Translations under genes and position numbers: made by a program
The notes under the pieces: model-generated
Seen by the model: only the letters and a program-made list of their open reading frames with translations
Databases searched by the model: none
What the model was told of the DNA's origin: nothing
Source: Solirubrobacterales bacterium
Lineage (GTDB): Bacteria > Actinomycetota > Thermoleophilia > Solirubrobacterales > Solirubrobacteraceae
Direction: 5' to 3'
NCBI GenBank assembly: GCA_003151895.1
Contig: PLYX01000028.1
Span: 1-13,591 of the forward strand
Length of the DNA stretch: 13,591 nucleotides
Shown: one piece after another, positions 1 through 7,475 of the stretch
Numbering within the stretch: position 1 is the stretch's first letter
How the letters are laid out: each line of letters begins with the position of its first letter

Positions 1-342
1 TTCGACCCGCGCAAGGCGAGCGAGAAGACCTGGCTCTATGCGATCGCGCTCAACTGCCTGCGCGACCATGCCAGACGACGGTCGGCCGAGGGTAGGGCGC
101 TGGAGCGCATGGCGACGACTCCGAGCGCGGGATCGACCGTCGAGGTCGATGAGATCGCCGACCGCGATCTCATCAACAGGAGCCTGACGGTCCTCAGCGA
201 GGAGGAGCGCGAGGCGATCGCATTGCGCTTCGGGTCCGGGTTGACCGTCCCGGAGATAGCCAAGCTGACCGGCGAGCCGCTCACGACCGTGGAGGGTCGC
301 GTGTACAGAGCGCTGCGCAAGCTACGCAAGGCGATCGACTGA
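1..342 (+). CDS. RNA polymerase sigma factor, ECF-like (5' end outside window)
   Basis: The open frame enters from the left edge in frame 1 and stops at 340-342, giving 113 visible residues. The first part (TWLYAIALNCLRDHARRR) has the look of the end of sigma region 2, where ECF factors carry a W/RN-H-R pattern. It is followed by a short linker rich in Ala, Ser and acidic residues. The C-terminal ~55 residues match region 4, with a helix-turn-helix: LSEEEREAIALRF, then LTVPEIAKLTGEPLTTVEGR, then YRALRKLRKAID. This region would contact the -35 element. It would direct RNA polymerase to a small regulon, probably under an anti-sigma factor that is not in the window. The gene converges on the ligase gene, with only 6 bp between the two stop codons. 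The ATG at 109 lies inside the domain and is not the true start. The sigma-70 family call is firm; the ECF subgroup is not. Confidence 0.88.
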   Translation, partial: FDPRKASEKTWLYAIALNCLRDHARRRSAEGRALERMATTPSAGSTVEVDEIADRDLINRSLTVLSEEEREAIALRFGSGLTVPEIAKLTGEPLTTVEGRVYRALRKLRKAID

Positions 343-348
343 GACGCG

Positions 349-2424
349 CTACGACGGCTCGATCGAGAGGTCGTAGCTGGCCAGCGCGGCGGTGCGCAGG
401 GTCGCCGCCCGGCTGACCCATTCGGTCGGGCTGGATGTTTTGAGCGCCTTCGCCGCCTGGCGGGTGAGCGGCTCCGACGGGTTCATCCGCAAGGCCCTCT
501 GGGCGTTGCTCCTGGGGTCGATACCCGCCGAGGCCTGTGCGATCGCGAGCGCGTAGTACGTCTCCCAGCTGCTCGGGTCGAAGCGGACCGCCTGTCGCAT
601 GGCCAGGACGCCCCGTCTCGGCAAGCCCCGCTGGATGTCGCAGAAGCCGAGGATCTCATAGGGCTCGGGACGAACGTCGAGCCATCCGATCGAGGACAGC
701 GCGGCGGAGCTCGCTACGGCGCAATTGGACGCGTACAGTGCGTGCTCGGCGTCGCCAAGCCGCCTCTGCGAGCCGATCACCAGCACCGGGAGCACGACGG
801 TTGCGAGGCAGAGCAGGCCGAGGACCAGGCGGTGGTTGTGGCTGGGCGCCCAGCCCGGCCCAGACCCCTTGCGCGGACCGAGGGCCAGACCTGCGACAGC
901 GAAGAACCCGAGCGTGACCACGGGCATCTCCCAGTCCCAGTCGACGCCCGCGTGCAGGGCCCATACGACCCCGGCCGCAAGCAGCGCCCCGTAGAGCGAG
1001 CGCCGCGGCCCGCGTGCTCGTGCCCCCAAGGCGACCAATGCCACCCCCACGACGATCAACAGCAGCGCAAGGCCCGGGACTCCAAGCTCGGCCATCGTCT
1101 GAAGGTAGAGGCTGTGAGCGTTGACCGTGTAGGCGAAGCTGGGGCGCTTCTGGTCCCAGAGAACCTGGTACATCCCGGCGCCGGCGCCATGGAGCGGGAC
1201 ACCCTCGAACTCGTGCAGCGCGACCCGCCACAGGTCGGTGCGCCCATTGTTGGACGGGTCGGTCAGGCGCTGGCGCAGGTCGCTGTGAGCGCCGGGAGGA
1301 GCAGCGCCGCTCATGAACCGTTCCCAGCTGTGTTCGACGCTCCGGGGGACGTTCAGCGCGAGGATGAGCACGACCGCCGCCGCTACCGCGCCGCCGATCG
1401 CGGCGGTACGCGCCCGGCGGCTCATCCACGGCGCGCCCGCGGAGCTGTGCAGGCGGGGGTCGAGGCGGGCAGCGAAGAGCAGCCGCAGGCCGGCGGCCAC
1501 GGCGGCGCAGATGACGGCTGCGAGCGCGACGCGGTGGCCCTGCGAGACGGCCGCGGGCGTTGTCGGATCGACCGTGTCCAGGAGATTGGCGCGGTAGGCC
1601 ACCACGACCAGCGCGGCAGTCGCCGGAACCGTCGCCAGCACGCCGCTGAGCAGCCCTCGGGGACGGGCGACGACCACATAGACGACCAAGCCGACCGCGC
1701 CGGCGGCGATCGCGCCCCGCGAGAAGGTGAAGAAGAGCGTCGCGGCGAGCAGCGGCAGCACGGCCGCCGCGAGTATTCGCACGAGGCGCCGCTCGGCGAG
1801 GGTACAGGCGAGGTGAAACCCGAGGACTGTGCCCAACGCCGCCAGCAGACCGAGCGCGTTCCAGTAGGTGACGGGATAGCTCAGTCGCTGGTTGGCGACG
1901 TTGGGAGCGGTGTGCCACACGTCGGGCATCACACGGGTGATGAGGCCCGCCACGCACACGATCGACGCGCCGAGGACGAGACCCCGGACGAGCCAGCGAA
2001 GGTTCTGCATGCTCGGTCGGACGGTCCCGAACAGAACGAGGATCAACAGGTAGAGCCACACCCGGTCGAAGGAGATCAGCGCTCGGCTGGTCGAGTGAGA
2101 CCACAGCGCGGAGGCCAACGTGAGCGCCCCATACAGCGCGAATGCGGCGATCACCACGAGCGTCAGAGCTCCGAGGCCCTCGAACGGATGGCGCGCCTGC
2201 AAGATCCTCACGATCAGGATCTGCGCGAGCACGAGCGCCCCGATCGCCGGTGTCGCCGGAAAGTAGCCGCCGGCGTTGAACCCGGTGAAGACGATCAGCG
2301 CGCCCGGCAGCAGCATGAGCGCGATCAGCGCGAACCGCTCCGCGCGCGGGGCGGGCCCGTCGTTCTTCGCCGGCGCGGCCTCGCTCGCCGGCGAGCCGGC
2401 TTCTATCGCGATGCCGTCGGCCAC
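349..2424 (-). CDS. O-antigen ligase/polymerase-like membrane protein (Wzy_C) with TPR-like C-terminus
   Basis: 691 residues with about ten to twelve hydrophobic segments between residues 30 and 550. The diagnostic part is a long loop and the following helix at residues 395-460: GRTDLWRVALHEF, then HGAGAGMYQ, then NAHSLYLQTMAELGVPGL. This is the signature of the Wzy_C (O-antigen ligase/polymerase) family, which transfers or polymerises lipid-linked glycans on the outer face of the cytoplasmic membrane. An earlier arginine-bearing motif, FFTFSRGA at 231-238, is also typical. Residues ~580-655 form helical repeats resembling TPRs (PEPYEILGFCDIQRG, RFDPSSWETYYALAIAQ), as in other actinobacterial members. 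The start is GTG; a possible -10 box (TAGCAT, minus strand) lies 6 nt upstream, so the message could be leaderless. It follows the FN3 gene by 38 bp on the same strand, so the two may share a transcript. The exact reaction and substrate cannot be read from the sequence. Confidence 0.87.
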   Translation of the reverse strand: MADGIAIEAGSPASEAAPAKNDGPAPRAERFALIALMLLPGALIVFTGFNAGGYFPATPAIGALVLAQILIVRILQARHPFEGLGALTLVVIAAFALYGALTLASALWSHSTSRALISFDRVWLYLLILVLFGTVRPSMQNLRWLVRGLVLGASIVCVAGLITRVMPDVWHTAPNVANQRLSYPVTYWNALGLLAALGTVLGFHLACTLAERRLVRILAAAVLPLLAATLFFTFSRGAIAAGAVGLVVYVVVARPRGLLSGVLATVPATAALVVVAYRANLLDTVDPTTPAAVSQGHRVALAAVICAAVAAGLRLLFAARLDPRLHSSAGAPWMSRRARTAAIGGAVAAAVVLILALNVPRSVEHSWERFMSGAAPPGAHSDLRQRLTDPSNNGRTDLWRVALHEFEGVPLHGAGAGMYQVLWDQKRPSFAYTVNAHSLYLQTMAELGVPGLALLLIVVGVALVALGARARGPRRSLYGALLAAGVVWALHAGVDWDWEMPVVTLGFFAVAGLALGPRKGSGPGWAPSHNHRLVLGLLCLATVVLPVLVIGSQRRLGDAEHALYASNCAVASSAALSSIGWLDVRPEPYEILGFCDIQRGLPRRGVLAMRQAVRFDPSSWETYYALAIAQASAGIDPRSNAQRALRMNPSEPLTRQAAKALKTSSPTEWVSRAATLRTAALASYDLSIEPS

Positions 2425-2462
2425 GGGCGCATGCTAGCCCGAACGCGGGGGAACCTATGCGC

Positions 2463-3470
2463 TCAGCGAATCCGCAGCGGTGCGCTGTAGGCGGAGACGT
2501 GCGAGCCGTCGGCTACCTGGACGAGCGCTTGGTAGCGGCCGCGGTGGCGGATGCGCACGATCGTGCTGAAGCGCGAGACGGTTGGGGTGCCAGACGTGAC
2601 GAAGGCGCTGCCCTGGGTTACCGACGGCGCTCTGGGGCGCAGCAGTTGGAAGCCCACCAGCGCGCCGACCTCGGCCGGGGCGACGGTGCCGTACATGCGG
2701 AAGAACTCGCCGCGACGGTTGCGGTGCACGCGACGCGCGTGAAACGTCACCCGCACCGCGACGTCCTCCACCAGCACGGGGCTCGAGACGAACGGAGCAC
2801 TGGTCGTGACGGCGCGCAGCTGAGTGTTTGTGAGCAGGCTCAAGACCGGGAAGGAGAAGCTGCCGATCGAGTTCGTGACCTCGGGATTGCCGAGCGTCTT
2901 GAAGCCCGCGAGATACGGGAACGGGTTGAACTGCAGGGCGACCACGCGGCCGGCCGCGCCCGTGCCGGAAAGCGTGCCCTGCACCGAGAACGGATCGCTG
3001 AACAACACCGGATTGGGCGCGCCGACGATCTGCAGCGACAGCGGGATCTTGGGGGTCGTGAAGGTGCGGCCCGCCCCAGCGGTGGCGCCTCGGGCACTGG
3101 TTGCGAGGATCCGGTAGTGGTAGGTGGTGTTCGCGCGCAGTCCGCCGACGGCTTGGCTTACCTGGATCGTCGCTGTCCCCCTGCCTGCCGGGGCCAGCGG
3201 AGTTTGGGCGCCGTATCCACTGGTCGTTCCGTACTGGAAGACATAGTTCGCCGGCTGACCTTTCGCGTTGATGGCTCCGTGGAGGACGGCCGAGGAGGAG
3301 GTGACGTTGGAGACGGCTCCGGTGGAGACGCCCGGCGCGGGTGGCGTCACGCCGGAAGCTGACGCGGAAAACGCGATCGTCGCGACAGTCGGCAGCAGGA
3401 CGGTCACGACACGACGTCCGAAGACCGGCAGCGCCGGCCGCGGCCGGTTTGGCTTGTCGCTCGCCTTCAT
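2463..3470 (-). CDS. secreted fibronectin type III-like repeat protein
   Basis: About 335 residues from ATG at 3470. An in-frame GTG at 3491 would add 7 residues and cannot be excluded. The N-terminus has basic residues, then a hydrophobic stretch (VVTVLLPTVATIAFSASASG) consistent with a signal peptide. Residues ~43-140 form an FN3-like fold: ATLHG-like strands (SSSAVLHGAINAKGQPANY), the hallmark FQYGTTSGYG, then GLRANTTYHYRILATSARG. This FN3 subtype is abundant in secreted proteins of Thermoleophilia. The remaining ~190 residues look like two or three further beta-sandwich units, including GEFFRMYGTVAPAEVGA and a C-terminal SAYSAPLRIR. No sortase signal or catalytic motif is visible. A structural or adhesive surface role is inference. 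Pieces of close relatives of this gene recur as relics at 5861-5902 and 8703-8744, so the family is multicopy here. It lies between the propeller gene and the ligase gene, all on one strand. Confidence 0.75.
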   Translation of the reverse strand: MKASDKPNRPRPALPVFGRRVVTVLLPTVATIAFSASASGVTPPAPGVSTGAVSNVTSSSAVLHGAINAKGQPANYVFQYGTTSGYGAQTPLAPAGRGTATIQVSQAVGGLRANTTYHYRILATSARGATAGAGRTFTTPKIPLSLQIVGAPNPVLFSDPFSVQGTLSGTGAAGRVVALQFNPFPYLAGFKTLGNPEVTNSIGSFSFPVLSLLTNTQLRAVTTSAPFVSSPVLVEDVAVRVTFHARRVHRNRRGEFFRMYGTVAPAEVGALVGFQLLRPRAPSVTQGSAFVTSGTPTVSRFSTIVRIRHRGRYQALVQVADGSHVSAYSAPLRIR

Positions 3471-3580
3471 GCCGGGTACGTTACCGCTCACGCTGGATGG
3501 TAACCCTCGATCCGCGCCAGAGTCGCGGCGCTTGGAGCGCCCGTTTCATCGCCCGCGCCCTGCTTGGATGCTTACGGGCT

Positions 3581-5647
3581 TTACCCCAGGAAGATTCCTG
3601 AGAGCACGGCGTTGGCGCCGGCCGTGCGGTCCACGACGATCGGGATGGTTTCCCCGGCCGCCACCACGACCGGGAACGACACCCATGCCCCCTGGCTGAA
3701 ATCGCCCGAAAGCTCGGCGGTTTGACCGCCGACGCTGATGAGCTCGCGGCGGACGTGAGAGTCCCAGTCCACGGCGTAGAGACGCACATTCCCCGTGTAG
3801 GCCGAGTTGAACTTCAACGATAGGCGCACCTGGCTTCCGTCGTAGTAGGTGGCCGCCTCGCGCGTGAGGCCGTTCGGGCTCTCGAGCGCGCGCACGTCGC
3901 TGGTGGAGGCGTTCCACACATAGCGACTGCCCTGCGCGACGGTCAGCGATGCGCCCGGGAGCGAGGCGAGATCGCTGGAGCCGTTCCAGGCGGCCAGGTT
4001 ATAGCCCGCCGAGCCGTACGTGCCCACCCAGTTGCCCTGCGGCGCGCTCGTGGACGCTATGGCTGGAGGCGCCCCTTCGTCGCCGAGGAAGATCCCTGAG
4101 AGCACGGCGTTGGCACCGGCCTGGCGGGTTACGGTGATCGTGACGCTGCCGCCGACTGCCACGCTGACTGGGAAGATCGCCCATTGGCCGTGGGAGAAGG
4201 CGCCCCACTTGTTGGAGAAGATCGCCGACTGGCCACCGACGGCGATCGACTCCTGTCGTGCGCTCGAGTCCCAGTCTACGGCGTATAGACGCAGATTGCC
4301 TGTGTAGGCGGCGTGAAAGGTCAACTTGACCTGGATTTGGTTGGAGTCGTAGTAGGTCGCGGCTGTGCGCGTCAATCCATCGGGGCTCGGCAGCGCGCGG
4401 GGGTCGCTCGTGTTGGCCGCCCACACGTAGCGGCTGCCCTGCACGAGGCTCACCGACGCGTTGGGCAGATCGCTCACGTCGCTCTGGCCGTCCCAGCCGG
4501 CCAGGTCGTACCCGTCTTTCCCAAAAGCCCCGACCCAGTTCGTGGCACTGGACGCGGAGGAGGGCGCGAGGACCGTAAATTCGCTGCCGAGGTTGGTGGT
4601 CGAGAGCAGCCCACTTGGACTGAAGGCCACACTCGTGGGAGGCGCTGAGGTGGCAAACGGCGAGCCCGGCAGGATGCTGAGCGCGCCGGATGAGCCGACC
4701 GAGAACGCCACGACACCCTCCCAGTCGTTCTGAGTGGCGGCGATAGTGCTGCCATCCGCGCTGAACGCGACCGCGTTCGTTTGGAGCGTGGGGTCGAATG
4801 GGCCACTACCGACCGGCGTCAAGGCCCCCGATGAGGCCACCGAGTACATCGTTACCCCGCCGCTGAAGTTCGATACCGCGAGATAGCTCCCCTTGGGGCC
4901 GAACGCCGCCGCGCTCGCCGCGCCGCCGAAGGCCTTGTACGGCGACCCGGAGACCTTCGTGAGCGCTCCGGAGGAGCTGACCGAGTACATGGTCACGCCG
5001 GTGTTTACATCCACCGCCGCAAGCAGTCCGCCCGCCGGGCTGAACACCACCTGGCCGGCGCTCACGCTGTACGGCGAGCCGGCTACCGGAGTCAGCGCGC
5101 CCGAAGCGCTCACCGAAAACACGTACAGCTCATCGGGGCCTTCGGGGCCTGGCGCGCCCAATGGGCCGGCGGTCACCGCGAGCAGGCTTCCGTTTGGACT
5201 GAACGAGATCGACGTCGGCTGATAGCCGACCGTGAACGGGGAGCCGGACACCGGTGTAAGCGCGCCGGAGGAGCCGACCGCGAACATCGAGACGGTGTGG
5301 CCGCCCGCCGGCGTGCTGCCGGAAGCATCGGCGGCTGCCAAGAGCTTGCCGCTCGGGCTGAACGCCACCGAGCCGGCGTACGGGTCGGGGGCTGAGCCAC
5401 CAACAGGGGTGAGGGCTCCCGAGGAGGCCACCGAGAACATGGAGGTGCCCGAGGCGAGCAGTCCACCGCTGGGGCTGAACGCGAGGCTTGACCGTTCTCC
5501 CGTGGACGGCGCGAGCGGCGAGCCGGGCGCGGGAGTAAACGCCGGCGAACTCGCAAGGGCAGCGACGGGCGCCAGAAGGAAGAGCGCCACTATGGCGAGG
5601 CATAGACCCCACTTCAAGCGGTGCTGCTCACGCGTATGGGCGTTCAT
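3581..5647 (-). CDS. secreted lactonase-type beta-propeller protein with duplicated C-terminal module
   Basis: 688 residues from ATG at 5647. I prefer this to a GTG/ATG-type start 20 codons earlier, because a GAGAGGAAATGAGG ribosome-binding region precedes it and a clean signal peptide follows (WGLCLAIVALFLLAPVAALA). Residues ~35-360 hold about seven repeats with two recurring phrases, VAFSPSGGLLA and SSGALTPVxGSPF. This is typical of YVTN/6-phosphogluconolactonase-like propellers. Residues 370-522 and 539-688 are two copies of one ~150-residue module. Each starts NWVGxxGxxGY, contains QGSRYVW, LYAVDWDS and VGGQ, and ends GANAVLSGIFLG. The module looks like a beta-sandwich, possibly carbohydrate-binding, but I cannot name a family. 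The protein should be exported; no anchor is seen. It is probably non-catalytic. Its place beside the ligase gene suggests a cell-envelope or matrix function (inference). Confidence 0.8.
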   Translation of the reverse strand: MNAHTREQHRLKWGLCLAIVALFLLAPVAALASSPAFTPAPGSPLAPSTGERSSLAFSPSGGLLASGTSMFSVASSGALTPVGGSAPDPYAGSVAFSPSGKLLAAADASGSTPAGGHTVSMFAVGSSGALTPVSGSPFTVGYQPTSISFSPNGSLLAVTAGPLGAPGPEGPDELYVFSVSASGALTPVAGSPYSVSAGQVVFSPAGGLLAAVDVNTGVTMYSVSSSGALTKVSGSPYKAFGGAASAAAFGPKGSYLAVSNFSGGVTMYSVASSGALTPVGSGPFDPTLQTNAVAFSADGSTIAATQNDWEGVVAFSVGSSGALSILPGSPFATSAPPTSVAFSPSGLLSTTNLGSEFTVLAPSSASSATNWVGAFGKDGYDLAGWDGQSDVSDLPNASVSLVQGSRYVWAANTSDPRALPSPDGLTRTAATYYDSNQIQVKLTFHAAYTGNLRLYAVDWDSSARQESIAVGGQSAIFSNKWGAFSHGQWAIFPVSVAVGGSVTITVTRQAGANAVLSGIFLGDEGAPPAIASTSAPQGNWVGTYGSAGYNLAAWNGSSDLASLPGASLTVAQGSRYVWNASTSDVRALESPNGLTREAATYYDGSQVRLSLKFNSAYTGNVRLYAVDWDSHVRRELISVGGQTAELSGDFSQGAWVSFPVVVAAGETIPIVVDRTAGANAVLSGIFLG

Positions 5648-5779
5648 CTCAGCCTCATTTCCTCTCGGTGCTCGGTCGAACACAAAGGCCGGCCAGGTTA
5701 CGGCCACCGTATAGGCGTATGCAGCTCGCGACCATCCACCATCCGGATCATCTGACGTTCAGACGGTGAACGCGACACG

Positions 5780-5902
5780 CACGTCGAGCGTAGGTCCGCT
5801 CGCCCCGTCACCCGACGGCTGATCCAAGGCAACCGACTGGATCGCGTCGTTCATCAAGCCGCCAACGTCGGCCGAGGTTACCGTGCCGTACAGGCGAAAG
5901 AA
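5780..5902 (-). pseudogene. chimeric relic: FN3-protein fragment joined to BY-kinase fragment
   Basis: Two short homologies abut on the minus strand. Bases 5861-5902 match 2664-2705 of the FN3-like gene without gaps (about 34 of 42 by hand), reading FFRLYGTV against FFRMYGTV. Bases 5780-5857 match 11277-11354 of the BY-kinase without gaps (about 68 of 78), reading AIQSVALDQPSG against AIQSVALDQLSG, which is kinase residues ~375-400. The two pieces are in one frame, which closes at 5759-5761. No start codon or domain belongs to either piece, so this is debris, not a gene. The open frame through it continues upstream as antisense of the 5918 gene. Confidence 0.8.
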
Positions 5903-5917
5903 TATACGCTCGGTGCG

Positions 5918-6505
5918 ATGATCGCCACCACGCACATGCTCGTCGGGGGGGCACTCGCGCTCAAAGCCCGTTCGTTCAAGCACGCGCTGACGATCGGCGT
6001 CCTCTCGCACCTGATGCTCGACGCGGTCCCGCACCGCGACTACCGGTGGGACGCGTTCGGGGGGCTCGCGCTCGGCGTGGACCTCGCCGGCGGAGCGCTG
6101 GCGGTCGGCAAGCTCTCGGGCGGCTCGCGGGTCGTTCTCGCGGGCGCGCTCGGCGGCGTGCTGCCTGACATCGTGCGGCCCGCCGAGCGTGCGCTGCACC
6201 TGAAGCTCACAACGACGCTGCACGACACGATCCATGCTGCCGGCCGCCCGTCCGCCTGGTCTGCTGTCGCGGTTCAAGGGCTCACGGTCGCAAGCGCCGT
6301 GCTGCTACTGCGCACGGCGGTCCGCGGCCGTGTCGAACCCGAGATCGCCGTTGAGTCCGGTGAACCGGGGCCGGGGCACGGGAAGGCGTCGGAACCAGGC
6401 AGCGTCATCCAGAGGCCGGGTCCTCAGGGCCGATGTAGCGCATATAGGTCCGCATGGCCTGTTCGTCAGTCATGTCCAGCACGTTGTTCTCGGGCAGGCC
6501 GATGA
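5918..6505 (+). CDS. YdjM/DUF457-like membrane protein, probably with abnormal 3' end
   Basis: 195 codons from ATG at 5918. Residues 1-135 look like the metal-dependent-hydrolase-like inner-membrane family represented by YdjM (PF04307). Visible features are TTHMLVGGALALKARS at the start, then GVLSHLMLDAVPHRDYRW with H31, D35, H39 and D41, then GGVLPDI, and hydrophobic stretches around 50-83 and 112-133. The family name comes from the His/Asp pattern; no biochemical role is established. From about residue 140 the sequence becomes Gly/Pro/Arg-rich. Its last ~100 bases are antisense to the end of the toxin gene (6405-6848), so the native stop was probably lost at a rearrangement near 6360-6400. 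There is no good Shine-Dalgarno sequence; TATACGCT lies 10-17 bp upstream and could be a -10. The gene begins 15 bp after the relic at 5780-5902. Confidence 0.6.
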   Translation: MIATTHMLVGGALALKARSFKHALTIGVLSHLMLDAVPHRDYRWDAFGGLALGVDLAGGALAVGKLSGGSRVVLAGALGGVLPDIVRPAERALHLKLTTTLHDTIHAAGRPSAWSAVAVQGLTVASAVLLLRTAVRGRVEPEIAVESGEPGPGHGKASEPGSVIQRPGPQGRCSAYRSAWPVRQSCPARCSRAGR

Positions 6506-6848
6506 CGTTGACGAGGAACACGAAGAGCCAGACGGGCATGCTGGGTTGCTGGGGCGCTGACGTCGGCGCGCCGCGACCGATCGGAGATCGGCCAGCAGGC
6601 CGACGTGTGCGGAGCACCTCCCAGAACTCGGCTTCGTTTGCAAGCGCGAGTTGGTATCGCCAGACGCGGTTCCACAGAGCGGGGTCGTCGCACGCCGGGC
6701 CGCGGCCGAGCGAGACGCGGGTGCGCAGTATGTCGCCGTTCTCCAGCGTCTTGCGGTAGCGGTGGTGGTCTGGGCTCGTCGCCTTGGTCTTCTCCCAGCC
6801 GTCGAGTTCGCAGAAGCGTCTGAGGTCCTTCTTGTCGGGGACGGGCAC
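6405..6848 (-). CDS. HicA-like toxin of a type II TA pair
   Basis: 147 residues from GTG at 6848, five bases after the stop of the antitoxin gene, so translation is probably coupled. The N-terminal ~85 residues have the layout of the small actinobacterial proteins commonly labelled cytotoxic translational repressor of a TA system: KKDLRRFCELDGWEK, then DHHRYRKTLENGDILRTRVS, then LWNRVWRYQLALANEAEFWE. The GW-K...DHHRYRK arrangement recalls the HicA fold, whose histidine is needed for mRNA cleavage. Here H28-H29 are the candidates. A Ser/Pro/Arg linker leads to a C-terminal helical part (MPVWLFVFLVNVIGL, then MTDEQAMRTYMRYI) that I believe is normal in longer members. RNase activity is inferred from the fold resemblance only. 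The 3' end overlaps the + strand 5918-6505 frame by 101 bp. Confidence 0.65.
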   Translation of the reverse strand: MPVPDKKDLRRFCELDGWEKTKATSPDHHRYRKTLENGDILRTRVSLGRGPACDDPALWNRVWRYQLALANEAEFWEVLRTRRPAGRSPIGRGAPTSAPQQPSMPVWLFVFLVNVIGLPENNVLDMTDEQAMRTYMRYIGPEDPASG

Positions 6849-6853
6849 CGCGT

Positions 6854-7327
6854 TCAGCGCCGGGCGGGGGCGCTGACTTCGTGGGTTCTCGCGACCGGCA
6901 GGTCCGGAGGGCCGGGGAAAATGAGGAGCTCCAACTCGCCGCGCAGGTCGGCGAGGTAAGCCTTGACGACATGGGGCAAATGGGCGGCACGGTTCCGAGC
7001 GCGCTGATACTCCGCTGCGTTGACCAGGTACTCGTCGATGTAGACGCGCACCTCGTCAAGCAAATCCGCCTTAGCCTCGGCATACGTCGCGCCCTGGCCG
7101 TAGACCGCGAACTCCGGGAGCCAGATGCTTACGCCGCCATCGCCGCGCATGACCTCCGGGGTAAACGAGTGGTCAGCCAGCAACGCCCATGCCTCGTCGC
7201 GGCCGAGGAGCAACCCAAGGTCCTCGCTGCCTCGCCGGATGGCCAGCGGCGAGTGCTTATGCACAGCCTCGGTGAAGTACGGGCCGGTCTTCTGGCGAAA
7301 CAAGCTGATGCTGATGGGTTCGGGCAT
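6854..7327 (-). CDS. Phd/HicB-like antitoxin
   Basis: 157 residues from ATG at 7327. The frame is open further upstream, but that part is a BY-kinase relic. AGAGGA sits ~13 nt before the ATG. The first ~55 residues resemble Phd/YefM antitoxins (a short strand, then RQKTGPYFTEAVHKHSPLAI and LGLLLGRDEAWALL). Residues ~65-100 (VSIWLPEFAVYGQGATYAEA, then DLLDEVRVYIDEYL) recall the HicB half, where a GxTYxEA turn precedes a helix. The C-terminus (AHLPHVVKAYLADLRGELEL) may bind the toxin. It is the first gene of a pair with the HicA-like toxin 5 bp downstream. Antitoxin-first order and the GTAC-rich palindrome upstream fit autoregulation of the operon. The family assignment is by pattern; the pairing is the stronger evidence. 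Confidence 0.68.
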   Translation of the reverse strand: MPEPISISLFRQKTGPYFTEAVHKHSPLAIRRGSEDLGLLLGRDEAWALLADHSFTPEVMRGDGGVSIWLPEFAVYGQGATYAEAKADLLDEVRVYIDEYLVNAAEYQRARNRAAHLPHVVKAYLADLRGELELLIFPGPPDLPVARTHEVSAPARR

Positions 7328-7366
7328 GGGTGGTTCTGATTCCTCTGACGCGATGAACCAGGATAG

Positions 7367-7390
7367 CGTACATGATGTACGTTCCGTACG
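7367..7390. promoter_or_regulatory. candidate operator of the Phd-like TA operon
   Basis: CGTACAT-G-ATGTACG (7367-7381) is a perfect 7-bp inverted repeat. It is followed by the self-complementary CGTACG at 7385-7390. GTAC therefore occurs three times, at 7368, 7377 and 7386, exactly 9 bp apart. The site lies 40-63 bp upstream of the antitoxin ATG. Phd/YefM-family antitoxins bind palindromes with a TGTACA-like core, so autorepression is a reasonable inference. On the minus strand a weak promoter could overlap it (TTGCGT, 17 bp, TACGCT). Confidence 0.55.
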
Positions 7391-7412
7391 CAAACTTTCG
7401 GTAAGTCGAGCA

Positions 7413-7475
7413 GAGACCGCGGTCAGCGGCGGCGTGTCGATCACGATCAGGTCATACGCGGAGCGCACCCCTTCC
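7413..7475 (-). pseudogene. BY-kinase relic (Walker B segment)
   Basis: 63 bp match 11143-11205 of the intact kinase with two differences, at 7424 (silent) and 7447 (Val to Ile). This corresponds to kinase residues ~424-445 and includes the Walker B sequence IVIDTPPLTAVS. Homology stops sharply on both sides: at 7412 it meets the TA promoter region, and at 7476 it meets an MNT relic. The near identity suggests a recent copying event or gene conversion from the intact gene. It cannot be functional alone. Confidence 0.85.

Noticed and set aside
742..2490. Long + strand open frame opposite the ligase gene
   Set aside because: It is antisense to a gene with clear membrane segments and a Wzy_C motif. 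Its product is Arg/Glu/Gln/His-rich with no domain, as expected of a GC-rich shadow frame.
3527..3541. Hairpin GGCGCT-TGG-AGCGCC as terminator of the propeller gene
   Set aside because: Only 6 bp with a 3-nt loop and no T-tract on the downstream side; too weak to call.
5759..6277. Single - strand gene of 172 codons
   Set aside because: Only its last ~50 codons have any homology, and these are two unrelated fragments. The rest is antisense to the YdjM-like gene.
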